From Lunatibacter salilacus (GTDB lineage: Bacteria > Bacteroidota > Bacteroidia > Cytophagales > Cyclobacteriaceae): DNA of 64,000 nt. Below are positions 19,689 to 29,990 of this stretch, in pieces; positions within the stretch are counted from its first letter, which is position 1, and each line of letters starts with the position of its first letter. A model generated the notes under the pieces. It saw only the letters and a list, made by a program, of their open reading frames with translations. It made no database searches and was not told the origin of the DNA. Both the position numbers and the translations under genes were made by a program. Where the stretch lies: positions 24,951-88,950 of the forward strand of contig NZ_VOLC01000026.1 of assembly GCF_009797935.1 (NCBI RefSeq), read 5' to 3'.

Positions 19689-21137
19689 ATGAAAAACCAA
19701 CTGAACCGTCCTATGGGACGAAGGGAAATGCTGGAATACTGCAAATGCGGTTTTGGCTCGCTGGCCTTTATGGGAATGCTTGGCGGAATGGTCACCTCGT
19801 GCAAGCCGTCACTTAGGCAGCCCTCGCCGGGACAAATATTGGACAGATTGGCTCAAACTCCCGATTTTATCCCCAAGGCAAAAAACGTGATTTTCCTTTA
19901 TATGGACGGAGGAGTTTCCCAGGTTGATTCCTTTGATCCAAAACCTCAGTTGGCTAAAGAAAACGGACTGGATCCCAAATTCAAAGTGGACGCCACCCAG
20001 TTTAACAACAACGGGAAAATTCTTATGAGTCCGTGGAAATTCAAGCAATATGGCGAATGTGGCATGCCTGTTAGTGAGCTTTTCCCCCATATTGCCACTT
20101 GTGTAGATGATTTGGCTTTGATTCGGTCCATGGTATCCAATTTTCCGGAGCATACTAATGCCAATTATTTTTTACATACGGGAAGTGGGCTTCAGGGAAG
20201 ACCCAGTATGGGTGCTTGGGTGACTTATGGCCTTGGAACGGAAAACAGTAACCTGCCCGGTTATGTTGTGCTCAATGGTGGCCTTATACCTCCTGGCGGT
20301 GTGGACAATTTTAAAAATGGCTTTTTGCCAGCCGATTATCAGGCCTCTTTGATGAAAGTGGGGGATGAGCCTGTGGCGAATATCAACCCCTATGCTGCCG
20401 AAAACACTTCCCAACGGGACAAACTGGATTTTATCCAAAAAATGGATCAGAGTAGGCTTGGTCATCTTGGCGGCCCGTCAGAGGTCGAAGCGGCTATATC
20501 GAACTATGAATTGGCCTATAAGATGCAATCTTCTGTGCCTGAACTGACCGAATTTAAGGCAGAGACTGAAGCCACAAAAAAGCTGTATGGGCTGTATGAT
20601 GATGATCCAAACACCCGAAATTATGGGGCTCAGTGTCTGATGGCCCGAAGATTGGTAGAGCGGGGTGTCCGCTTTGTGGAGTTGACCTGTCCGATGGTCG
20701 GAAGGTCCGTGGATCGTTGGGATCAGCATAGTAATCTCAAAGACGGGCATGAACGAAATGCCCATGCGGTCGATCAGCCTATAGCCGGCCTGTTGAAAGA
20801 TTTGAAATCCCGCGGTCTGTTGGAAGAAACACTGGTTGTCTGGTCAGGGGAATTTGGAAGGACACCTTTTGCCCAGGGTTCGGATGGGCGGGATCACAAT
20901 CCTTCGGCATTCAGTATGTGGATGGCAGGAGCAGGGATAAAAGGAGGAACCATATACGGTCAAACTGATGATTATGGATATCGAGTTGTTGAAAATCCGG
21001 TAAGTATTCACGATCTGCATGCTACTATATTGCACCTCTTGGGTGTGGATCATCAGCATTTGACCTATCATTTTGGTGGTAGGGATATCCGGTTAACCGA
21101 TGTACATGGGAATGTAGTCAACTCAGTATTAACCTGA
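19689..21137 (+). CDS. DUF1501 family protein with Tat signal
   Basis: The N-terminus carries twin arginines (R11-R12, GRREML) before a hydrophobic stretch, as in Tat substrates exported folded, and a VTSC motif that could also be lipidated. The body is DUF1501 (PF07394), an alkaline phosphatase/sulfatase-like fold: MDGGVSQVDSFDPKP near residue 78 and SGEFGRTPFAQGSDGRDHNP near 387 hold the likely metal-binding Asp and His residues. It lies 92 bases after the PSD1 gene, its usual partner. It may be a hydrolase of phosphate or sulfate esters; activity is unproven for the family. Confidence 0.88.
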   Translation: MKNQLNRPMGRREMLEYCKCGFGSLAFMGMLGGMVTSCKPSLRQPSPGQILDRLAQTPDFIPKAKNVIFLYMDGGVSQVDSFDPKPQLAKENGLDPKFKVDATQFNNNGKILMSPWKFKQYGECGMPVSELFPHIATCVDDLALIRSMVSNFPEHTNANYFLHTGSGLQGRPSMGAWVTYGLGTENSNLPGYVVLNGGLIPPGGVDNFKNGFLPADYQASLMKVGDEPVANINPYAAENTSQRDKLDFIQKMDQSRLGHLGGPSEVEAAISNYELAYKMQSSVPELTEFKAETEATKKLYGLYDDDPNTRNYGAQCLMARRLVERGVRFVELTCPMVGRSVDRWDQHSNLKDGHERNAHAVDQPIAGLLKDLKSRGLLEETLVVWSGEFGRTPFAQGSDGRDHNPSAFSMWMAGAGIKGGTIYGQTDDYGYRVVENPVSIHDLHATILHLLGVDHQHLTYHFGGRDIRLTDVHGNVVNSVLT

Positions 21138-21150
21138 AGAGGTGAAGGTC

Positions 21151-21603
21151 ATGAAAAGGACGGTTAGCGATGAGTTGGGAGCGGAGAATCTCATTTCCAG
21201 GGTGGATCAATTGACGACCGATGCAATGCCTTTATGGGGAAAAATGAACCCCACAGAAATGTTGCTTCATTGCAATGCCACAAACCAGGCTATTTTGAAT
21301 TGGGAGGGAAAAATAAGAAAAGCGACTTTTCGCCAAAAACTGGCGAAATTTGTCTGGATGAATCTGATGCCGAACTTTCCAAAAAATGTAAAGGGAGTAA
21401 AAAAATTCGATATGAAAGGTTTAGTGGATTCGGGTAAATTTGAAGAAGAAAGAAAGACGTTCATCGACTTGTTGCGCCAGTTTCCCATGCACCAAAAACC
21501 ACTGATTTCTCCCCATCCGTTTTTTGGTCCCCTGAATACTGCCGAATGGGGGAAAGTGATCTGGAAGCATTTAGACCATCATTTAAGACAGTTTGGGGTG
21601 TAG
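21151..21603 (+). CDS. DUF1569 family protein (DinB-like)
   Basis: A 150-residue cytoplasmic protein with the WGKMNPTEMLLHC segment and the C-terminal GPLNTAEWGKVIWKHLDHHLRQFG typical of DUF1569 / DinB-like four-helix bundles, which often bind a metal through three histidines. I chose ATG at 21151 because GAGGTGAAGG lies just upstream; an in-frame GTG at 21142 is the alternative. It follows DUF1501 by 13 bases, so it closes the PSD1 operon. Its role is unknown; DinB-like enzymes include thiol transferases. Confidence 0.8.
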   Translation: MKRTVSDELGAENLISRVDQLTTDAMPLWGKMNPTEMLLHCNATNQAILNWEGKIRKATFRQKLAKFVWMNLMPNFPKNVKGVKKFDMKGLVDSGKFEEERKTFIDLLRQFPMHQKPLISPHPFFGPLNTAEWGKVIWKHLDHHLRQFGV

Positions 21604-21623
21604 GGAAGAATTAAACTTCTTCC
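21604..21623. terminator. Possible terminator hairpin between convergent genes
   Basis: GGAAGAA (21604-21610) pairs with TTCTTCC (21617-21623) around a 6-base loop, spanning the stop of the histidine kinase on the minus strand. There is no strong T-run, so termination is only possible. Confidence 0.3.
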
Positions 21624-23884
21624 TTAACTTTCTTTGAAGCATTCTTTAATATGTCCTTCAGTCTTTCAATATCCAAGGGTTTTGAAATATAGTTATCCAT
21701 TCCGGAATCAAAACACAGTTGCTTATCTTCTTTCATGGCTCCGGCTGTCATGGCAATTATCATCGGATCGGTATCCTTGTTAAGTTTGCGTATCTCCACA
21801 GTTGCTTGCAATCCATCCATTTCCGGCATCTGAACATCCATTAATACAACATCGAAATTCTTCGTCCTAACCATTTCAACAGCTTCTATCCCGTTATTAA
21901 CAAATTCAGGATCATAGCCCAATCGGTTAAGTATAATGAATATAAGTTTCTGATTTATAGGTGTGTCTTCTGCCACCAAGATACGTAGCGGATATTTACT
22001 GCAAAAGCCAGCCTCTAGCTTTTTCTCTGGTTGCACAGGGTGCTGGGTGGGAGCAGGTTTACTGTTTAAACCCAAATGAATGGCCTGGATTAGCTGATTG
22101 TATTTAACCGGCTTGTTGAGGACTCTGGTAAAGAGTCCAGGGTGTTTTGTTTTAGATTGATCGCCTATGGAGCTTAATAGGATGATGGATTTATGCTGGA
22201 ATCGGTTGCGTATTTCGATAGCCAAATCAACGCCGTTTTTCTGCGGCATATCCATGTCGGTTAAAATAAGATCAATGTCTTTCTCTTTTCCTAGAATTTC
22301 CAGGGCATTATCTGCACAGGAGGCCGAGAAGGGTTTCATACTTAGGTTTTCCAATTGGAGAGCAAGGATTCTCAAATTGGTGAAATTGTCGTCTACAATA
22401 AGGACTTTTCTGCCTATAAGATTGCCATTATCTGGTTTTGGATCAGTATATAATCCTTTATCAGACGCCCTCAGGGGAAGGGTGAAATAAAAGGTGCTGC
22501 CTTTTCCCTCCCTGCTTTCAACGCCTATGTCGCCTCCCATCAGGTTAGTTAAAAGTTGACAGATAACCAATCCCAAACCAGTACCACCATATTTTCTGGT
22601 AGTTGAGGCATCCACTTGCGAAAATGATCTAAATAGGCGGGGAATTTTGTCTTTCGGAATGCCAATTCCTGAGTCTTTCACCGAAAACTTAAGGATCCAG
22701 TTTTCCGCGTTATTTGAAACTACAGAGACGTCAATTAAGACTTCGCCAATAAAAGTAAACTTGATGGCATTATTCACCAAATTCATCAAAACCTGCTTTA
22801 CCCGCATCCCATCAGCCCACATAGACTCAGGGATTTCTTTCGGAAGGTGGTAGATAAGGTCAATTCCTTTTTTGGAAGCCTCTCTGGAAAACAAATCCAA
22901 GACATCTTCCAGGCAAGTGCGTAGGTTGAAATCATGGGGATCTATTTCCACATCACCCGATTCCAGCCGGGAAAAATCAAGGATATCATTTATGACATTT
23001 AATAGCGTTTCCCCACTGGTACAAATAATATCTGTAAACTCTCTTTGTTCTTCGTTTAATTCGGTTTCCTTCAGCAATCCGGCCATACCCAACACACCGT
23101 TCATCGGTGTTCTGATTTCATGGCTCATGGTAGCAAGGAATGTGCTTTTAGCCTTGGTCGCTTTCTCGGCGCTTTCTTTGGCTTTTTGTTCCTCCTGCCT
23201 TTGAAATTCCAATTCTTGGTTGGATTTCTTTAATTCAAGCGATTGCGTCAACAGATTTGCCTTTTGTTTTTTTAGCATGTTGGCCTGATCATACAACGTG
23301 GAAATAGATTTCATCAAGGCATGTTTTATCAGCATTAGCGAAATGGAAGCAACGATAAACAAATAGGCTAAAACCGATATAAACACGGATTCACCACCAT
23401 TGTAGCCGTAAAAAAGCTCGCTGTATCCAAGGTCTTTGTAGGTAAAATACCCCCAACACAATGGAATGATACTTATAAAAAAATAGAATAGAGTCCAACG
23501 TTGGGGCAGGATAATGATGCTAAATATCAGAATGTTGAAGAAGGCAGCAACATCAAGAACCCATAAAACGCTATCGTGCATAATTACAGCGTTAGCCAAT
23601 ATGGGAAGAACCAGCATTACGATCTTTATGTGGGCAAACGGAAATAACCACTCTTTGTAGATAAGTAATAGGTAAAGTCCTATATGCAATAGAAAATAGG
23701 GCAAAAACAAATAGGAGTTAGCTTGAAGTTCGCCAAATAACCATACCAAGGCCACACATTGTACGTAACAAATTGCAGTGGATATGTATCCCCAAGAAAG
23801 TACCGTCAAACGCGTCCTAAAAATCGGATCCTTCGATTTGCTCAGGTTATAAAGAAATAAAGAATTTAATACCCTCTCCCACAT
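21611..23884 (-). CDS. Membrane hybrid sensor histidine kinase with two receiver domains
   Basis: Numbered from ATG at 23884, preceded by GAGG at suitable distance (an in-frame GTG at 23995 has no such support). About six membrane helices fill residues 15-205, with no periplasmic sensor domain, then a coiled coil (about 205-240). HisKA follows with phospho-acceptor H255 in [10 protein letters not shown], then HATPase_c (about 360-475, with DSGIGI and GGTGLGL), receiver 1 with D543 and receiver 2 with D683. There is no HPt domain or DNA-binding output, so the phosphate must pass to another protein. It diverges from the susC-like gene across about 0.9 kb and may control it; that is inference. 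The ligand is likely sensed in or through the membrane. Confidence 0.9.
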   Translation of the reverse strand: MWERVLNSLFLYNLSKSKDPIFRTRLTVLSWGYISTAICYVQCVALVWLFGELQANSYLFLPYFLLHIGLYLLLIYKEWLFPFAHIKIVMLVLPILANAVIMHDSVLWVLDVAAFFNILIFSIIILPQRWTLFYFFISIIPLCWGYFTYKDLGYSELFYGYNGGESVFISVLAYLFIVASISLMLIKHALMKSISTLYDQANMLKKQKANLLTQSLELKKSNQELEFQRQEEQKAKESAEKATKAKSTFLATMSHEIRTPMNGVLGMAGLLKETELNEEQREFTDIICTSGETLLNVINDILDFSRLESGDVEIDPHDFNLRTCLEDVLDLFSREASKKGIDLIYHLPKEIPESMWADGMRVKQVLMNLVNNAIKFTFIGEVLIDVSVVSNNAENWILKFSVKDSGIGIPKDKIPRLFRSFSQVDASTTRKYGGTGLGLVICQLLTNLMGGDIGVESREGKGSTFYFTLPLRASDKGLYTDPKPDNGNLIGRKVLIVDDNFTNLRILALQLENLSMKPFSASCADNALEILGKEKDIDLILTDMDMPQKNGVDLAIEIRNRFQHKSIILLSSIGDQSKTKHPGLFTRVLNKPVKYNQLIQAIHLGLNSKPAPTQHPVQPEKKLEAGFCSKYPLRILVAEDTPINQKLIFIILNRLGYDPEFVNNGIEAVEMVRTKNFDVVLMDVQMPEMDGLQATVEIRKLNKDTDPMIIAMTAGAMKEDKQLCFDSGMDNYISKPLDIERLKDILKNASKKVKEEV

Positions 23885-24810
23885 ATCTACGCCTCGAAAA
23901 AAATAGAAATTATACTTCGGTTGCTTTTTAAGTATTTGAAATACAATATGCTGACCATTAAGGGTAAAGGCATCTTGTATAGGTAAATATTGCACTTTTT
24001 TTATTAATTCAATACAAAGTCGTTACTTTTTTTATTTTTGAAATAGCTGATTAGTAATGAGATAATCTACAAAAAGTACTCCATATAATTTCAATTAATC
24101 CCTATCATTAAGCCAATCGCTATTAGTTTTTGGGACATAGATTCCGGCGAGATAATTTTTTATCCTAGCACGGAACAATGGTTAATGGAGAAAATAGATG
24201 GTTCTATTAATTCGTGTGCCCTGAAAGGTTAAACGAACATCAAATATAAGTGAAAGGAAAGTATTGAATATTTTGGAAAACTTGACACCACATTAGAATG
24301 TTAGACTTCTTAATAAGCCAGAAAGAGATCAGAATCGCCCCCCAGGAAATATTTCCATAACACCAACCCAACCCTACAGACCATATACCAATATTCCCCA
24401 TAAAACGAACCCTTACCGCCCATAACCCCAAAACCCTTTTTATCCATTAAAATTACCAACTACTCCTTCCAACCCCAGATTTTCAAACCGTTGTCGCTAA
24501 ATGCTTTTTGATTATTCTTAAACATTTTTTTGTGAATAAGCCTAGATGAAATAAAATAAATCATTAATTAAACACCGTAAACTTAATATTTTGATGACAC
24601 GGTTTTTGGCTCGTTTCAAGACTTAAAGGGTCAATTTCGCAGCCTAAAGTAGAAGATCAATCACTCCAAGCTTTAGAAAACAGCTATAAAAACACTAAAA
24701 TTAAAATCCTATGTAAAATCAGTCGGCTTAAAGAAACTTCTCAGAAAGCCTGTCAAAGACATGCTCACTTTTTATCCATTACCCAATTAATTAATCAAGT
24801 CAACCACCAA
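23885..24810. other. Long divergent intergenic region between histidine kinase and SusC-like gene
   Basis: About 0.9 kb, AT-rich on the kinase side, without a convincing gene; a 63-codon minus-strand frame at 24240-24431 has no supporting features. It must hold the promoters of both flanking genes, and a long untranslated leader for the susC-like gene is likely. I could not place a confident -7/-33 pair. Confidence 0.5.
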
Positions 24811-27800
24811 ATGAAAACACAAATACCCTGGCATGTTATGTACATGCCCCATTTATTCAAACTTACCCTTCTTTGCTTATTACTGAACTCAACGCTTCTT
24901 GTACCGTTGGTTGGAAAATCCATTGACGTAGAAAATACCTTCTCCGTACCAAGCAGAAATGTAACTGCTGAAGCATTTTCAACTAGTAGCACCGCAGACG
25001 TGACGATTACGGGAACCGTAACCGACGTATCTGGCATTCCATTGCCCGGTGTAACTGTCTCCATTCCTGGAACATCCATAGGAACCGCCACCGATCTTGA
25101 TGGAAAATATGCCTTGACAGTTCCCGAAGGGTCTACCTTAATATTCTCCTTTATCGGTTTTGAAGCTCAAAGCATCGCTATTGGAACCATGAGCGTGATT
25201 GATGTTACACTATTGGAAAGCACATCATCCCTAGATGAAGTGGTAGTAGTAGGTTATGGCGTACAGCGTAAAGCAAACTTAACCGGAGCAGTGGATCAAG
25301 TCACTTCCGAGGTATTCCAAAACCGTCCTATTCCCAATATTGCCCAGGGCTTGGTGGGAGTAGTGCCCAACTTGAATATACAGATGTTCGACGGCAAGCC
25401 TACCCAATCTCCGAGCTTTAATATTCGTGGTACTACGTCAATAGGCCAGCAGGGCAGTGCGTTAGTTCTTATTGACGGTGTTGAGGCAGATCCACGGATG
25501 CTAAATCCCAATGATATTGAAAGTATATCGGTGTTAAAGGATGCTTCCTCTGCTTCGATTTACGGAGCGAGAGCAGCATTTGGCGTAGTATTGATTACCA
25601 CTAAATCCGCCACCGAAGGAAAGACTTCAGTCACCTACACGACGAATTTCTCCGTAAAGTCTCCTACCACAATTCCCGATAACATCACAGAATCCTACCC
25701 TTGGGCAAAGGGATTCAGCGATGCATGGTCCAGATGGAACGACAATGGAAATACGCCGACGGCGGTAAACAAAACCTTGCCTTTCTCTCCTGGTTACTTG
25801 GAGGAAATTAAAAGAAGGTGGGAAGATCCTTCATTGCCTCGGGTAGAAGTAAATCCTTCTACCGGAGAATATGATTATTACTACAGCACCGATTGGTACA
25901 GAGAATTATACAAGGATAATTTTACGGCACAAGACCATAACCTGAGCATGACAGGCGGTAACGAGAAGACCTCTTACTTTATAAGTGGCCGTTATAATGG
26001 GCAGGATGGACTGTTCCGCTATAATTCGGATACCTATGCCATGTATAATCTTCGGGCCAAAGGATCCATACAATTGAATCCTTGGTTGCGCATGGAAAAC
26101 AACACCGAATATTCCCGAATGACCTACCACCAGCCCCTGAACGTAGGAGAGGGTAGCGGCATTTGGCGAAATATCGCCGATGAAGGTCACCCCTTGGCAC
26201 CCTTGTTAAATCCCGATGGCTCCCTTTCTTTTCCGGCCGCCTATACGGTAGGGGACTACTATATTGGAAGAAATGCCATCGATGATGTGCAGCGCTTCCT
26301 GAAAAACAGGATTTCTGCCCGGGCGGAGTTTTTCGACAAGAGTCTTACGGTTAACGGAGATTTCACCTTTCAAACCACCGATATCTCTTCCCAGCAAAAC
26401 CGTGTGCAGGTTCCCTACAGTCGGTTTGAAGGGGTAACGGGATATACAGGTACCAATACCAACGATATACAGGAACGCAGAAGGACCACAGAATATATGG
26501 CTACAAACCTGTACGCCAACTACCTGAAATCTTTTAATGAGTCCCACAATTTTGGCTTATTGGCTGGATTCAACTATGAAAATTCAGTGTATCAAAACCT
26601 GACAGCAAGACGTAATGGAATTGTGTATGCTGATGCGGATGACATTAACTTGGCATTGGGTCAGAGCATAACCACCATAGGTGGACTTCAGAAATGGTCT
26701 ATCGCGGGCGGATTTTTCCGGATGAATTATGACTATCAAGGACGTTACTTGTTAGAGGTAAACGGACGCTACGATGGTTCCTCAAAATTCCCCACCGAAC
26801 AGCAGTGGGCATTCTTTCCTTCGGCATCAGTAGGCTGGGCCTTATCTGAAGAACCATTTTGGAAAGTCAATCCAAAACTCATTACAAACCTGAAGGCACG
26901 AGCATCTTTCGGTTCACTGGGGAATGGTAATATCAGTCCCTATTCATTCACGGAAAATTTCCAAATTTCTCAAATGGGACGTGTCATTAACGGAGTCCGT
27001 CCCCAGCGGACAGGGCAACCCGGCGTGGTTCCAGCCGGACTTACTTGGGAAACGTCAACTACGGGCAATATCGGGTTGGATTTTTCCAGCTTGGAAAACA
27101 AACTCCAATTTGTGGGTGATCTGTACCGACGATGGACTTCGGATATGTTTACCACCGGCCCCACACTTCCTGCTGTCTACGGTACTACCGTTCCCAGAGG
27201 CAACTATGCGGACTTAGAGACTACGGGTTGGGAACTCTCTGTCGCATGGAAAGACGGATTTACCGTGGCTGATAGACCTTTTAATTATAATATTCGGTTA
27301 GTTATGTCTGATTATCGGGCCATCATAACCAAATATAACAACGAGGAAAAACGACTGACAGATTATTACGAAGGCCAGCGTGTAGGTGAGATTTGGGGGT
27401 ATCAAGTGGAAGGACTGTTCCAGTCAGATGAGGAAATTGCCAATTCACCATCTCAGGCCAATATTCGCAACACCAATACCAGAAAAAATTACGTTGGAGA
27501 TCTTAAGTTTAAAAACTTGGATGGCGATGATATGATCTTTCATGGATTAAATCGTGTAGGGGATTCGGGTGACAAAACCATTATAGGAAATAGGGAACCC
27601 CGATATTCGTATGGCGCGAATTTTGGTGCGGATTGGAACGGCTTTTTCATATCTGCGTTTTTCCAGGGAGTCCTGAAGCAGGACTACTACCCGTCTCCAG
27701 AAGCTAGGTTCTGGGGACAATATAACCGTCCGTATAACCAATATCCGAGCTGGCATGAAAACAATATGTACAGGGAAGAGCTGGGCAATTTGGACGCATA

Positions 27801-28143
27801 TCTGCCAAGGCTTGTAGGATATGTTTCATTGGGCAATGACAGAGCTCTAAGTGTTCCTAATGACCGTTTCCTTCAAAATGCTGCCTATATCCGTCTGAGA
27901 AATATTCAAGTCGGCTACACCCTTCCAGAACAAATTGTGTCAAAAATCAAAGCAACTAATGTTACGGTCTACCTTTCTGCCGAAAACCTTTGGACCTGGT
28001 CTCCCATGTACAGACTTACGAAAGATACCGACGTGACCAATATCTACGGGTCTGACCGGGATTTGGGCGGCGGATCAAGCGGGGATGGCTATAACTATCC
28101 CATGTTAAAAGCTCTTTCCGCTGGTTTAACCGTTAATTTCTAA
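24811..28143 (+). CDS. SusC/RagA-family TonB-dependent outer membrane transporter
   Basis: A long signal region (about 1-35) is followed by a carboxypeptidase-regulatory-like domain (about 65-150, VTDVSGIPLPGVTVSIPG), the SusC hallmark DEVVVVGYG-QRKANLTGAV, a plug domain (about 165-280, with NIRGTTSI and DASSASIYGARAAFGVVLITTK) and a 22-strand barrel ending in the beta-signal LTVNF. Length 1110 is normal. SusC proteins import glycan oligomers or other large nutrients using TonB energy, with a SusD lid lipoprotein. The susD-like gene follows 11 bases later. No glycosidase is in this locus, only an EEP phosphatase, so the imported compound is uncertain. Confidence 0.95.
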   Translation: MKTQIPWHVMYMPHLFKLTLLCLLLNSTLLVPLVGKSIDVENTFSVPSRNVTAEAFSTSSTADVTITGTVTDVSGIPLPGVTVSIPGTSIGTATDLDGKYALTVPEGSTLIFSFIGFEAQSIAIGTMSVIDVTLLESTSSLDEVVVVGYGVQRKANLTGAVDQVTSEVFQNRPIPNIAQGLVGVVPNLNIQMFDGKPTQSPSFNIRGTTSIGQQGSALVLIDGVEADPRMLNPNDIESISVLKDASSASIYGARAAFGVVLITTKSATEGKTSVTYTTNFSVKSPTTIPDNITESYPWAKGFSDAWSRWNDNGNTPTAVNKTLPFSPGYLEEIKRRWEDPSLPRVEVNPSTGEYDYYYSTDWYRELYKDNFTAQDHNLSMTGGNEKTSYFISGRYNGQDGLFRYNSDTYAMYNLRAKGSIQLNPWLRMENNTEYSRMTYHQPLNVGEGSGIWRNIADEGHPLAPLLNPDGSLSFPAAYTVGDYYIGRNAIDDVQRFLKNRISARAEFFDKSLTVNGDFTFQTTDISSQQNRVQVPYSRFEGVTGYTGTNTNDIQERRRTTEYMATNLYANYLKSFNESHNFGLLAGFNYENSVYQNLTARRNGIVYADADDINLALGQSITTIGGLQKWSIAGGFFRMNYDYQGRYLLEVNGRYDGSSKFPTEQQWAFFPSASVGWALSEEPFWKVNPKLITNLKARASFGSLGNGNISPYSFTENFQISQMGRVINGVRPQRTGQPGVVPAGLTWETSTTGNIGLDFSSLENKLQFVGDLYRRWTSDMFTTGPTLPAVYGTTVPRGNYADLETTGWELSVAWKDGFTVADRPFNYNIRLVMSDYRAIITKYNNEEKRLTDYYEGQRVGEIWGYQVEGLFQSDEEIANSPSQANIRNTNTRKNYVGDLKFKNLDGDDMIFHGLNRVGDSGDKTIIGNREPRYSYGANFGADWNGFFISAFFQGVLKQDYYPSPEARFWGQYNRPYNQYPSWHENNMYREELGNLDAYLPRLVGYVSLGNDRALSVPNDRFLQNAAYIRLRNIQVGYTLPEQIVSKIKATNVTVYLSAENLWTWSPMYRLTKDTDVTNIYGSDRDLGGGSSGDGYNYPMLKALSAGLTVNF

Positions 28144-28154
28144 TTGTAATTTCT

Positions 28155-29918
28155 ATGAAAACATTTCAATATATTCTAACTGCCTCAATCGCCTTAAGCT
28201 TTGCGTCCTGCAACTTAGATGAGGTCCCTGTGGACACGGGAACAAAGCAGGCAATATTTGGCTCTGCAAGTGGGCTTGAGCTTTATGCCAATTCATTTTA
28301 TGATATTTTGCCGGGCACGGATGTAGGGGTATTTCAAGGGGACGATGTTTCCGATCTCGTCGCACGCAATGGGGTGGATAATTATTTATCCCCCAATGCA
28401 CTCAGCCCAATCACAAGTTCCGGTTGGAGCTGGAACGCCCTTCGAAACATCAACTATTTTATTGAAAATGCCGAAAACAGTGTGATCCCTGATCGAAACA
28501 ACTATATAGGGACAGCCCGGTTTTTCAGAGCTTTGTTTTATTTCGACAAGGTAAGACGTTTTGGTGACGTTCCATGGATAGATAGAACGATTGAGATAAC
28601 CGACAGCCTCACCTTGCACGGCCCAAGGACGGACCGTTTTGAGGTAATGGATAAGGTATTGGCTGATCTAAATTTCGCTATTGAAAACATCTCCCTTACC
28701 TCGGATCCATCTTCTACCCGGATTACCAAAAACGTGGCTCGGGCTTATAAAAGCAGAATCGCACTTTTCGAGGCATCCTACCGAAAATACCATACAGACC
28801 ACAACATGCAGGGCACAGCAAATACTTGGTATGAGGAAGTAGTAACCGCTACGAATGCCATCAACGGCTTCTCTTTGCATCAGGCGGCATCGGAAGAGAG
28901 ATCCTACCGGGAGCTTTTTATCACCAAAACACCATTTGCGGATGAGACTATCCTGGCAGTTGCCTTAGATGCAAGTCTACAAGTCTTCAGTTCGGCAAAC
29001 CGCCGATTTATCAGTCCAACTTATGGAAATAGGCCAAGCCTTACCCGGAACTTTATCAATATGTATCTCAAGTTGGACGGTACGCCCTTTACCAACGAGC
29101 CGAATTACCGGACGACTCCGTTTGTTGAGGAGGTAATTGACAGGGATCTACGACTAAAACAAACCATTCGCCTTGGTGACTACCGCCGGACAGAAAATTC
29201 TGTTCCCGTTATTGCTCCGCCGAACTTCAATCAGACAGTAACCGGCTATCAACCGATCAAATGGTCTTATGACGAGCGGTTTCCCTACGATGATGAAAGT
29301 AGAAACGATAATGCGCATATCATTATGAGGTATGCAGAAGTCTTGTTAAACAAAGCAGAAGCATTGGCCGAGTTGGGAAGAATGACAGCCGGTGATTGGA
29401 CAGAAACTATCGGTGCGTTGCGGGAGAGAGCTGGAATTACAGGCCCCACCCTTACCACTCTACCAACGGTTGCGGATCCCTATATGGTAAATTACTTCAA
29501 CGGGAAATTCACCAATCCTGTCTTTTTGGAAATTATGCGTGAGAGGGCGGTAGAATTGGTATTTGAAGGTCTTCGTCCCGATGATTTGAGAAGATTACAT
29601 ATAGGAGAGCTTTTTGCGGAGGCACCCATGAACGGTATGTACGTTCCCGCACTCGGTGAGTACGACTTGAATCAAGACGGGGTTATGGATGTTTTATTCT
29701 ATCAGGGTACCCGACCTACGCCGTCAAATCCTTCCATAGCATTTGTAGACGTCAGTCCTTCTACCGCAGCTGGTAGAATCCAATTATCCAATGGAGCCTC
29801 CGGTGAAATAATTTGGAATCCCGGACCTAGAGAATGGTCAGATAAAAAGTATCTTTACCCTATCCCGGAAGCCGACCGCGACCGAAACCCCGCACTGGGA
29901 CAAAATCCGGGCTGGTAA
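28155..29918 (+). CDS. SusD/RagB-family surface lipoprotein
   Basis: Signal peptide ending FASC with C19 as the lipidated cysteine, followed by acidic residues (NLDE) as in Bacteroidota surface lipoproteins. The TPR-like SusD core (N-terminal half, RALFYFDKVRRFGDVPW) and C-terminal RagB segment (MRYAEVLLNKAEALAELG; MRERAVELVFEGLRPDDLRR) are clear. It forms the hinged lid on the SusC barrel and captures ligand. The C-terminal YPIPEADRDRNPALGQNPGW ending is typical. It forms an operon with the upstream susC-like gene. Confidence 0.95.
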   Translation: MKTFQYILTASIALSFASCNLDEVPVDTGTKQAIFGSASGLELYANSFYDILPGTDVGVFQGDDVSDLVARNGVDNYLSPNALSPITSSGWSWNALRNINYFIENAENSVIPDRNNYIGTARFFRALFYFDKVRRFGDVPWIDRTIEITDSLTLHGPRTDRFEVMDKVLADLNFAIENISLTSDPSSTRITKNVARAYKSRIALFEASYRKYHTDHNMQGTANTWYEEVVTATNAINGFSLHQAASEERSYRELFITKTPFADETILAVALDASLQVFSSANRRFISPTYGNRPSLTRNFINMYLKLDGTPFTNEPNYRTTPFVEEVIDRDLRLKQTIRLGDYRRTENSVPVIAPPNFNQTVTGYQPIKWSYDERFPYDDESRNDNAHIIMRYAEVLLNKAEALAELGRMTAGDWTETIGALRERAGITGPTLTTLPTVADPYMVNYFNGKFTNPVFLEIMRERAVELVFEGLRPDDLRRLHIGELFAEAPMNGMYVPALGEYDLNQDGVMDVLFYQGTRPTPSNPSIAFVDVSPSTAAGRIQLSNGASGEIIWNPGPREWSDKKYLYPIPEADRDRNPALGQNPGW

Positions 29919-29941
29919 ACAAAATTAAAAAATAAGTCAAC

Positions 29942-29970
29942 GCAGCAGTATTCCTCCGGGAAACTGCTGC
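29942..29970 (+). terminator. Hairpin between susD-like and EEP genes
   Basis: GCAGCAGT-A-TTCC pairs with GGAA-ACTGCTGC (12 pairs with one bulged A, 4-base loop). Only TTT follows before the next start at 29991, so it may attenuate or mark an RNA-processing point rather than fully stop transcription. Confidence 0.45.
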
Positions 29971-29990
29971 TTTATGTTAAACAAATAACC

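Noticed and set aside
24240..24431. 63-codon minus-strand frame in the gap before the SusC-like gene
   Set aside because: Low-complexity hydrophobic content, no start context, and it lies in an AT-rich intergenic region; more likely chance.
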